Part shown: positions 1-5,683 of the stretch, in pieces | How positions within the stretch are numbered: the first letter of the stretch is position 1 | Layout: the number at the start of each line of letters is the position of its first letter | Source: Spirochaetales bacterium | Lineage (GTDB): Bacteria; Spirochaetota; Spirochaetia; ARS1246 | NCBI GenBank assembly: GCA_016930115.1 | Contig: JAFGHN010000218.1 | Location: 1 to 9,557, forward strand | DNA length: 9,557 nucleotides | Direction of reading: 5' to 3' | Notes under the pieces: model-generated | The model's database searches: none | The model's input: the letters and a program-made list of their open reading frames with translations, nothing else | Told to the model about the DNA's origin: nothing | Translations under genes and position numbers: made by a program

Positions 1-441
1 AGTATGGGGGGCGACGGTCTGGAGCGCGTATCTGAAGATGCGGTGCTCAACGCGAACTATCTGAGAAAGCGATTGTCTGCGCTCATCGAGCTGCCCTATG
101 ACCGGCTGTGCAAACACGAGTTCGTCCTTTCGGCCAAGGCCCTCAAAGACACCTTGGGCGTAAGCGCCATGGATATTGCCAAGAACCTGCTCGATTACGG
201 CATACACCCGCCCACGGTATATTTCCCGCTTATCGTTTCCGAGGCGTTGATGGTTGAACCGACGGAAACAGAAGCATTGGAAATTCTCGATAGCTTTGTC
301 GATGCAATCGAAGATATTATACGGCGGGCAAAGGAAGATCCGGAGGGGGTGAAAAGTGCGCCTCATACCACTCCGGTGAAGCGCGTGGATGAAGTTGTAG
401 CCGCCCGTCACCCGCTTCTTCGCTGGTATCCTGAAACGTAA
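1..441 (+). CDS. gcvPB: Glycine dehydrogenase (decarboxylating) subunit 2, C-terminal part
   Basis: This is the 3' end of the P-protein subunit 2 of the glycine cleavage system. The P-protein is a cytoplasmic PLP enzyme that decarboxylates glycine and passes the aminomethyl group to the lipoyl H-protein. The frame is open from base 1, so the gene continues to the left; the ATG at 4 is internal. The visible 146 residues match the conserved C-terminal domain: AVLNANYL, then HEFVLS, GVSAMDIAKNLLDYGIHPPT, the segment around EALMVEPTET, and a terminal stretch with APHTTPV and AARHP. The PLP-binding lysine would lie upstream and cannot be checked. Many bacteria split P-protein into two subunits (gcvPA and gcvPB), and this end matches subunit 2. 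A full-length fused GcvP cannot be strictly excluded from the C-terminus alone. The gene ends with TAA, followed by a 69-base gap holding a promoter for the next gene. Confidence 0.93.
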   Translation, partial: SMGGDGLERVSEDAVLNANYLRKRLSALIELPYDRLCKHEFVLSAKALKDTLGVSAMDIAKNLLDYGIHPPTVYFPLIVSEALMVEPTETEALEILDSFVDAIEDIIRRAKEDPEGVKSAPHTTPVKRVDEVVAARHPLLRWYPET

Positions 442-446
442 GAACG

Positions 447-475
447 TTGACAGCGGATTTGCGAACAGGTAACCT
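447..475 (+). promoter_or_regulatory. Sigma70-type promoter for the DHOD-like gene
   Basis: A perfect -35 hexamer TTGACA (447-452) is followed after exactly 17 bases by TAACCT (470-475), which keeps the three most conserved -10 positions (T1, A2, T6). Transcription would start near 482, giving a leader of about 29 bases that contains the strong ribosome-binding site at 498-506. The DHOD-like gene would therefore not depend on gcvPB transcription. The call is by eye and no start site has been measured. Confidence 0.6.
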
Positions 476-477
476 GT
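465..477. promoter_or_regulatory. Palindrome overlapping the -10 (possible operator)
   Basis: ACAGGT and ACCTGT form a perfect 6+6 inverted repeat around a single central A. The palindrome covers the predicted -10 hexamer at 470-475. A repressor bound here would block RNA polymerase. Short palindromes also arise by chance, and no regulator gene is visible in the window. Confidence 0.35.
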
Positions 478-497
478 CCGTTGAAACGCACAAAATG

Positions 498-506
498 CGG
501 GAGGAG
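498..506 (+). promoter_or_regulatory. Ribosome-binding site deciding the DHOD-like start
   Basis: CGGGAGGAG contains a near-complete anti-16S match and ends 4 bases before the ATG at 511. It supports 511 over the upstream in-frame TTG at 481. The ATG at 507 is out of frame with the gene. Confidence 0.75.
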
Positions 507-510
507 ATGG

Positions 511-1494
511 ATGGCTGATCTGAAAACCAAGTATCTGGGCCTTGATCTGAAAAATCCCATCATTGTTTCGAGCTCGAATTTGACGGCCTCGGTGGACAAG
601 ATAGTTGCATGCGAAAAGGCTGGCGCCGGGGCAGTAGTGCTCAAGTCGCTCTTCGAGGAGCAGATCAAGGCCGATACGGCAGAGTTGATGAAGGGTGTCG
701 AGGACGCTCAGTACGCCGAGGCTTTCGATTACCTGACAAAAACCGGCGACTATCATTTCATAGACAAATACCTGACACTCCTCGAAACGGCAAAATCCAG
801 CGTTTCGATCCCGGTCATCGCGAGTTTAAACTGTGTTTCCGACGGTTCATGGATCGATTACGCTCAGCGGCTGGAAAGATTAGGGGCGGACGCTCTCGAG
901 CTCAACATATTTGTGCTTCCCGCCGCCGTCAGGAAAAAAGGCGAGGAAATTGAACAAATCTACGTGAACGTTTGCCGGCGTATACGGAAAAAAATCTCCA
1001 TCCCGTTTGCGTTGAAGATAGGTCCGCATTTTTCCGGTCTCGCGAATATGATCAAGAATCTGAAGGACGAAGGAGCGTCCGGATTCGTGCTCTTCAACAG
1101 GTTTTATCAGCCCGATGTTGATATAGAAAAGCTTGAGGTAGTTCCCGCCAAGATTTTGAGCGCGCCGGAAGAAATGGCCCTCTCACTCAGATGGATTGCT
1201 CTTCTCTCCGGCGAGATAGAGACCGATTTTGCCGCGGCAACGGGTATACACGATGGAAAATCGGTGGTGAAACAACTGCTCGTCGGCGCCAGAGCCGTGC
1301 AACTCTGCTCGGTCCTGCTGCAAAACGGCGTCGACTATGTCAGCACCATGCTCAACGTCGTCGTTGAATGGATGGATCGCCACAACTTTGCCCGCCTCGA
1401 TGACTTTGTGGGGATGCTCAGCCAGGAAGAGCTCGAAAACCCGGAGCTCTATGAACGTGCACAGTACGTGAAAGCGCTCGTGGGTATCAGCTGA
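511..1494 (+). CDS. Dihydroorotate dehydrogenase-like FMN protein
   Basis: The 327-residue product has the layout of the class 1 dihydroorotate dehydrogenase TIM barrel: an N-terminal LGLDLKNPIIVSSSNLT segment, the GAGAVVLKSLFEEQI strand-loop (residues 38-52), PVIASLNC (101-108), GADALELNIF (125-134), FALKIGP (166-172), and a phosphate-binding region AATGIHDGK followed by LLVGARAVQLCSVL (about 242-269). FMN binding is inferred from this fold. Genuine class 1 enzymes carry NxSCPN after the ELN strand, with Cys as catalytic base. Here the sequence is NIFVLPAA, so the base is absent, and a role in pyrimidine synthesis is doubtful. Such proteins are often annotated as 'dihydroorotate dehydrogenase-like', with unknown substrate. 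The start at 511 is chosen because GGGAGGAG lies a few bases upstream. An in-frame TTG at 481 would put that site inside the gene and coincide with the predicted transcription start. Confidence 0.85.
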   Translation: MADLKTKYLGLDLKNPIIVSSSNLTASVDKIVACEKAGAGAVVLKSLFEEQIKADTAELMKGVEDAQYAEAFDYLTKTGDYHFIDKYLTLLETAKSSVSIPVIASLNCVSDGSWIDYAQRLERLGADALELNIFVLPAAVRKKGEEIEQIYVNVCRRIRKKISIPFALKIGPHFSGLANMIKNLKDEGASGFVLFNRFYQPDVDIEKLEVVPAKILSAPEEMALSLRWIALLSGEIETDFAAATGIHDGKSVVKQLLVGARAVQLCSVLLQNGVDYVSTMLNVVVEWMDRHNFARLDDFVGMLSQEELENPELYERAQYVKALVGIS

Positions 1495-1536
1495 GCTTTC
1501 GTGGTGTTACTTTCCGGTTCTGCAAAGCCGCTTTTG

Positions 1537-1565
1537 TTGCTCTCAGCCGCAAAAACGTGTAGTAT
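1537..1565 (+). promoter_or_regulatory. Possible weak promoter for the acyltransferase gene
   Basis: TTGCTC (1537-1542) and TAGTAT (1560-1565) are 17 bases apart and match the consensus at 3 of 6 and 4 of 6 positions. They sit in the 84-base gap before the ATG at 1579. If real, the leader would be under 10 bases. Read-through from the DHOD-like gene is an equally good explanation. Confidence 0.28.
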
Positions 1566-1578
1566 TCTCTAAAGACAC

Positions 1579-2727
1579 ATGGCATATTCCGACTATACCG
1601 ATGACTTTGAGGACATTAGACCGTACACCGATGCGGAGATGAAGCCGGTCTTGCGGAGAATCAGCCAAAACGATTGGCTTGTCTCCGGGGTACGGAGCAT
1701 GATCTTTCCGCGCTGCCCCGTTGCCCTTAAATCCCTCATGGGAAAACTGGTTCAATTTGATCTTTGGCGAAGGTTGCGCAGAGTCAAAACCATAGACCAG
1801 TTTCAGCGCAAGATCATCATCGATCGCGTGCTCGAGTATGTCATAAAAAAGACGGTTGAGTCGGTCACCAGCTCCGGTGACGAGAACCTTGACCCGGACG
1901 CTCCCTACCTCTATATCAGCAATCATCGGGACATCGTATTGGACTCGGCGTTCCTCAATTACGTCATGGCGAGACGAGGAAAGCAGATCGCGGAAATCGC
2001 CTTCGGGGACAATCTGCTCATAAATGATTTTGTATCCGATCTGATACGTATCAACAGATCGTTTGTGGTACGGCGGAATTTGCCGATCAGGGAAAAGGCG
2101 CAGGCAGCGCTCACGCTATCCCGGTATATCAGCTACACCATCGAACAGGGCAATTCAGTCTGGCTGGCGCAGCGCGAAGGACGCGCCAAGGATGGAAACG
2201 ACAGAACAAACCCGACGATCCTCAAAATGCTTTATCTCGCACCCCGGCGGGAAGGCCTCAATTTCAACGAGTTTCTGGAACGTGTGAATATCATCCCGGT
2301 GGCTGTTTCTTATGAGTTCGATCCTTGTGACGTGCTCAAGGCGAGGGAGCTGCACCGTACTGAGAAGGCCGGTGGGTACCACAAACGAAAACATGAGGAT
2401 TTACTCAGTATGTACAGGGGCTTAAGCGGTTGGAAAGGCCGTGTCCATATCGGCTTTGGCCAGCGTATCCAGGGCCGTTTTGCCGGTGTAACTGAGCTGG
2501 CCGCGGAAATCGATAGAGAGATTCACAACCACTACCACTTGTGGCCGAGCAATTTTATCGCTCACGACCAGCTTGCCGGAGGAAAAGCCCGCGAGCAGAC
2601 CTACACTATGGATGATGTGAAGCGATTCATGCAGCGTTTCCGGCGCGAAAGCGCGGAAGTGAAGTCACGCGCGCTGCAGATCTACGCAAACGCCGTCGCC
2701 AACAAACTTGGTGAATCACCGGCCTGA
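1579..2727 (+). CDS. PlsC-type 1-acylglycerol-3-phosphate acyltransferase family protein
   Basis: The 382-residue protein belongs to the glycerophosphate/lysophosphatidate acyltransferase superfamily, which transfers acyl groups during phospholipid synthesis at the inner membrane. The motifs come in the usual order: motif I around SNHRDIVLDS (residues 114-123, His116), a motif II-like region INRSFVVRR (158-166), a motif III-like REGRAKDGND (199-208) with the Glu-Gly pair, and a motif IV-like IIPVAVSYE (238-246). Motif I differs from textbook HX4D: the Asp after His116 is at 118 or 122. The protein is longer than a minimal PlsC (about 240 residues), with about 100 residues before motif I and about 130 after motif IV. 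No clear transmembrane segment is visible, so it is probably peripheral. The exact acceptor cannot be told from sequence. The ATG at 1579 has only a weak purine-rich stretch upstream (1571-1576). The lipoprotein gene follows after 50 bases. Confidence 0.82.
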   Translation: MAYSDYTDDFEDIRPYTDAEMKPVLRRISQNDWLVSGVRSMIFPRCPVALKSLMGKLVQFDLWRRLRRVKTIDQFQRKIIIDRVLEYVIKKTVESVTSSGDENLDPDAPYLYISNHRDIVLDSAFLNYVMARRGKQIAEIAFGDNLLINDFVSDLIRINRSFVVRRNLPIREKAQAALTLSRYISYTIEQGNSVWLAQREGRAKDGNDRTNPTILKMLYLAPRREGLNFNEFLERVNIIPVAVSYEFDPCDVLKARELHRTEKAGGYHKRKHEDLLSMYRGLSGWKGRVHIGFGQRIQGRFAGVTELAAEIDREIHNHYHLWPSNFIAHDQLAGGKAREQTYTMDDVKRFMQRFRRESAEVKSRALQIYANAVANKLGESPA

Positions 2728-2777
2728 GTGCGCGGGATTCATATCCGGGCAAAGGAATTCCGACACTAGAGAAGCAG

Positions 2778-3461
2778 ATGAGAAACAAAGCGCTCTTACC
2801 CCTTCAGTTTGCCCTCATGTTGCTCGCGATACCGGTGATACTTGCCTGTACCGGCGAAGCGCCGGAGATCAGACAGGTATTCTGGCAGCTTAATCTTGCC
2901 TTTGATCCGCGTATCGATTTGAAGTATGAGACACTGTCGGTATTCGTTCACGTGGCTGACGCCGACGGTATCGAAGACGTTGACCTGCTCTATCTGCTGC
3001 AGGACGAACATGAGCTGTTGTGGGAGCTCGATGCCGAAGGATGGCGAAAATTTGAGAACGGCGAAGAAACCTGGATAGGTTCCAACAATATCCGGATGAA
3101 CGACGGCTCAGTTTTCCCGAGGGCTCTATACCGGTTGGTCGTGATAGACAGATCCGGCGAACGCACTTACGATGAGTTCTACATAAATGCCGATGAAGTG
3201 GACAAATCGTTGAACGCTTTTCCAAAAGCGGTGGTGAGTACAGACACGATAACGTTGGAAGGCAACTTCCCGGAATTCACCTTCTGGTTCTACGATGATC
3301 AGTGGACCCTGGTCAAAATATTCACAACCAACGAGAAAAGCATCCCTGTTTCTTCAGCTCTCAATGCCAGGGAGCGTCAAGTTGCACGGTACCTGTACGT
3401 CAATACCCTCGATGACGGCGGCGGCTACGGTTTCATATACGGACCGGTTTCGCTGCAGTGA
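2778..3461 (+). CDS. Predicted lipoprotein of unknown function with Ig-like segment
   Basis: I do not recognise a named family. The 227-residue product starts with a lipoprotein-type signal: basic RNK at residues 2-4, a hydrophobic core to residue 22, then VILAC with the acceptor Cys at 24. Leu at -2 is slightly off the classic lipobox but acceptable, especially in spirochaetes. Thr at +2 gives no inner-membrane retention signal, so an outer-membrane location is possible. Residues about 52-84 (hydrophobic alternation, then DADGIEDVDLLYLL) read like an Ig-like or cadherin-like beta-sandwich, and the rest is mostly beta-strand with many Trp, Tyr and Phe (WFYDDQW-type segments near 170). No catalytic motif is visible. 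AGAGAAG at 2768-2774 is the ribosome-binding site. The 50-base gap after the acyltransferase gene has no good promoter, so the two may be co-transcribed. Confidence 0.7.
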   Translation: MRNKALLPLQFALMLLAIPVILACTGEAPEIRQVFWQLNLAFDPRIDLKYETLSVFVHVADADGIEDVDLLYLLQDEHELLWELDAEGWRKFENGEETWIGSNNIRMNDGSVFPRALYRLVVIDRSGERTYDEFYINADEVDKSLNAFPKAVVSTDTITLEGNFPEFTFWFYDDQWTLVKIFTTNEKSIPVSSALNARERQVARYLYVNTLDDGGGYGFIYGPVSLQ

Positions 3462-3470
3462 TGCTCTCGT

Positions 3471-3490
3471 CCGGCGCTGATGACCGCCGG
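3471..3490. terminator. Small hairpin between convergent genes
   Basis: CCGGCG (3471-3476) and CGCCGG (3485-3490) pair perfectly around an 8-base loop, in the 33-base gap between two convergent stop codons. It could act as a two-way terminator, but neither side is followed by a T-run, so this is weak. Confidence 0.3.
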
Positions 3491-3494
3491 GTAT

Positions 3495-4871
3495 TCAAGG
3501 ATCCGCGTCGCCAACTGCAGGCGCGTTCTGAAGCAGCGCTTTCAGACGCTCCTTATCAAGCAGTTCGATCGGTCGCGATTCCGCATACTCCTGTGCGCTT
3601 CGTGAAAAGCGGCTGCTTGCAATGATCGTCCCGCGCATGATGCCGAGTTTTTTCATCTCTTCATGGATTGAACGTACCGTCGAAACATCGACAATGTCCG
3701 CAACCCGGAGGAGCCTGACAAGACACGGCATCTTGCGTGAGTTTCTCCATTTTGACTCCTGTTCCATGGCTATGATCTGACACCCGTTTGGAGCACCGCT
3801 GACATCTCTGGCGCTCAATTTCAAATTCGCAATGACATCCTTGCAGATCTCGTGGAACTCATCCTGCGGTGCCGTGAGAAAATCCTTCATACTGTCGTCG
3901 GCCCTCAGGTCCTGGTATTGGCTGAGTTTTTCCGCCACGTCACGGAACGCAGGTTGTCTTGAGTAAATTTTTTCCCATTGCTCAATTGCGCTTTCAAACT
4001 TCCTGAGTCTTTCGTAGCACAGGGCGAGGAAGTATCTGGCGTAGAGCGCTTCCGGGGCCGACTCTTTTTCTATCAATCTACTGGCCCGGACGAGTTCGGT
4101 CACCGCCTTATCGAGACTGTTCAGACTCATATAGCAGGCGCCGCGTTCCACGAGGGCTTTCACCTTGAACTCAGGATCGCGCTGCGATTTCTCAAAGCAG
4201 ACCAGCGCCGCCACATAATCATGATTGTCCTTCAGCAGCCGCCCCAGGTAGTAGTAGCCTTTATAGTTGTCCGGCCTGTATTTTACCGCGAGATCGAGCT
4301 CACTCTTCGCCTCCACCGTTGAACTCGATTTGTAAAGCAGGTACCCCAGCTCGTAATGAGCGTTCCCGTGCCGCGGATCGAGCTCTATGGTTTTCCGGAA
4401 GAAGTCGCCTGCACGGTCGGAATTTTCCCTTTTCGTGAACAAAAGCCCCGCCTGATAGTAGAGTTCGGCGTTCTCCGGTTCCATTTTGATGAGAAGCACG
4501 TACTCTTTCAACGCCTCCTCAGGCTGATTGAATTTTACGTACAGATCGGCTATAGCTTTTCTAAAGGACGTCTCGTCGCATGCCCCGCCAAACTGGCCTA
4601 TTTGATTGACGGTCTTAAATTCCATGAGCGCAAGTTCGGGCTTGCCGTCGGCCCGGTAGGCAAGCCCGAGCAGATAATGGGCCTCGGGGTTGCGGGGGTC
4701 TTTTGCCAGGATCTGTTTTGCCGAGCGGACCGCGGCGGCGTACTTCCCCTGTTTGACATGTGAGGCAACTGTGGCGATCTTCTTGGGTGAGAAGGTGTTT
4801 CTGGCGATGAAAATGATAATGCCGATCAGCGCGATGCCGACGAATATAGTAGGTATGAGATATATTGGCAT
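3495..4871 (-). CDS. Membrane-anchored TPR protein with degenerate Mrr-like C-terminal domain
   Basis: The 458-residue protein begins with one hydrophobic segment (residues about 3-23) followed by ARN and a basic stretch, suggesting an N-out anchor with the bulk of the protein in the cytoplasm. About eight tetratricopeptide units follow (residues about 35-310), with typical signatures such as NPEAHYLLGLAYRADGKPELAL (positions 61-82) and HGNAHYELGYLLY. TPRs bind other proteins. Residues about 340-448 resemble the Mrr-type restriction endonuclease domain: a strand corresponding to the catalytic Q-x-K strand (LVR, 384-386), DVSTVRSIHEEM (395-406), then GTIIASSRFSRSAQEYAES and PIELLDKERLKALL. The catalytic Asp and Q-x-K are not conserved, so nuclease activity is unlikely. 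The ATG at 4871 is preferred over the in-frame GTG at 4889, because GGGAG lies 6 bases upstream of the ATG and the GTG falls inside the predicted -10. It is divergent from the next TPR gene. Confidence 0.82.
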   Translation of the reverse strand: MPIYLIPTIFVGIALIGIIIFIARNTFSPKKIATVASHVKQGKYAAAVRSAKQILAKDPRNPEAHYLLGLAYRADGKPELALMEFKTVNQIGQFGGACDETSFRKAIADLYVKFNQPEEALKEYVLLIKMEPENAELYYQAGLLFTKRENSDRAGDFFRKTIELDPRHGNAHYELGYLLYKSSSTVEAKSELDLAVKYRPDNYKGYYYLGRLLKDNHDYVAALVCFEKSQRDPEFKVKALVERGACYMSLNSLDKAVTELVRASRLIEKESAPEALYARYFLALCYERLRKFESAIEQWEKIYSRQPAFRDVAEKLSQYQDLRADDSMKDFLTAPQDEFHEICKDVIANLKLSARDVSGAPNGCQIIAMEQESKWRNSRKMPCLVRLLRVADIVDVSTVRSIHEEMKKLGIMRGTIIASSRFSRSAQEYAESRPIELLDKERLKALLQNAPAVGDADP

Positions 4872-5625
4872 TTCAGACTCCCGGTCCACATTAATTTCTT
4901 TTTACCTTGCTGTCAAACCGACGGTCACCGCCCTTGTGCTGGCATTCCTATTGATTTTCTGCGCGGGGAATGCCGCAGGACAAGCCGATCTCCTTGAAAA
5001 AGGAGAACAGCTCTATCTGGAGAACCGCTTTGAAGAAGCGCTTCCGGTGCTCGAGTCGGCTGTAGTGCAGCACCCACAGAACGAGCGGTTGTATCTGTAC
5101 CTGGGTACGGTGTACGAGCACATGGGAATGTATGAGAAGGCGGTGAGTATTCTCCAGAAGGGCACGATTGTCGCGGATCTTTATCTCGACCTCATGTATT
5201 TCAACATCGCCAATAACCTTTTCAGACAGCGAAAGACGGCATTGGCTGATGAAATGTACAGCCGGTGCATAACCGACAATCCCCGGTTTGCGGAGGCCTA
5301 TCTGAACCGGGCGAACAACCGCGTAGAGTTCGAGGATTTCAGCGGGGCGGTGGACGACTACAACGTGTATCTCAATTTGAAGCCTGCCTCGCAACAACGG
5401 GAAAACATCGAAAAGATGATCGGACTTCTGACCTCTCGGATTGAAGCGGACATAGCGCGGACCAGGCAGGAAGAGGAGCGGCGGTTGGCCGAGGAAGCGA
5501 GACAGAGAGCTTTGCTTGACGAGGTCCTGCAAAGCCTGAAAAAAGCATCCGAAGAAACGAAGAACCTTGGTGTGGAAACCGAAGGTATCGAAGAAGTTGA
5601 GACGGAAACCGATATAGTTGATTAA
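4855..5625 (+). CDS. Exported TPR / coiled-coil protein (start uncertain)
   Basis: Numbering from the ATG at 4855 gives 256 residues. A hydrophobic stretch at about 22-37, followed by AGNAAGQA (37-44), looks like a signal peptide with cleavage near residue 44, so the mature protein is probably periplasmic. About four TPR units follow (residues about 45-177: LLEKGEQLYLENRFEEALPVLES, LYLYLGTVYEHMGMYEKAV, and so on), then a charged helix or coiled coil (190-237, with RQEEERRLAEEARQRAL) and an acidic tail. The start is unresolved. The ATG at 4855 overlaps the first 17 bases of the divergent gene and has no good ribosome-binding site. The GTG at 4936 avoids the overlap but leaves a hydrophobic stretch without a basic N-terminus. 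ATT at 4894 is a rare possibility. The body of the gene from about 4975 to the TAA at 5623 is secure. The next TPR gene follows after 58 bases. I do not recognise a named family. Confidence 0.75.
   Translation: MRYIGISDSRSTLISFYLAVKPTVTALVLAFLLIFCAGNAAGQADLLEKGEQLYLENRFEEALPVLESAVVQHPQNERLYLYLGTVYEHMGMYEKAVSILQKGTIVADLYLDLMYFNIANNLFRQRKTALADEMYSRCITDNPRFAEAYLNRANNRVEFEDFSGAVDDYNVYLNLKPASQQRENIEKMIGLLTSRIEADIARTRQEEERRLAEEARQRALLDEVLQSLKKASEETKNLGVETEGIEEVETETDIVD
4888..4916 (-). promoter_or_regulatory. Promoter of the TPR/Mrr-like gene with very short leader
   Basis: On the minus strand, TTGACA (4916-4911) is followed after 17 bases by TAATGT (4893-4888), which keeps T1, A2 and T6 of the -10. 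The architecture is the same as at 447-475. Transcription would begin near 4882-4881, at or just before the GGGAG ribosome-binding site (4882-4878), leaving a leader of about 10 bases before the ATG at 4871. Confidence 0.6.
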
Positions 5626-5626
5626 T

Positions 5627-5663
5627 AGGCTGCCGGCTTACGACAGGGGTTTGCCGGCAGCCT
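5627..5663 (+). terminator. 11-bp perfect hairpin between two TPR genes
   Basis: AGGCTGCCGGC (5627-5637) and GCCGGCAGCCT (5653-5663) are exact reverse complements around a 15-base loop. The hairpin starts one base after the TAA of the upstream gene and ends 6 bases before the GGAG ribosome-binding site (5670-5673) of the next. No T-run follows, so it is not a standard intrinsic terminator. It may be an attenuator, an mRNA 3'-end stabiliser or a processing site that sets different amounts of the two proteins. Confidence 0.5.
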
Positions 5664-5683
5664 GCTGACGGAGATGTGTGGCA

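Noticed and set aside
481..510. Upstream TTG start for the DHOD-like gene
   Set aside because: It would place the ribosome-binding site inside the coding region and lies at the predicted transcription start. Family proteins begin near the MADLKTKYLG segment.
1515..1535. Possible terminator after the DHOD-like gene (CGGTT/AAGCCG stem then CTTTT)
   Set aside because: The stem is only five pairs, including one G-U, with a short T-run. Too weak to call.
2710..2720. Palindrome GGTGA-A-TCACC at the end of the acyltransferase gene
   Set aside because: It is short and within coding sequence, with no promoter beside it. Chance is sufficient.
3840..4871. Restriction-modification or defence system suggested by the Mrr-like domain
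   Set aside because: The catalytic residues are missing, and there is no methyltransferase, helicase or other defence gene in the window.
4872..4889. Upstream GTG start for the minus-strand TPR gene
   Set aside because: It falls inside the predicted -10 box. The ATG at 4871 has a well-spaced GGGAG.
4948..5532. Minus-strand open frame of 194 codons opposite the exported TPR gene
   Set aside because: The + strand reading has clear TPR signatures. The antisense translation shows no domain and looks like a shadow.
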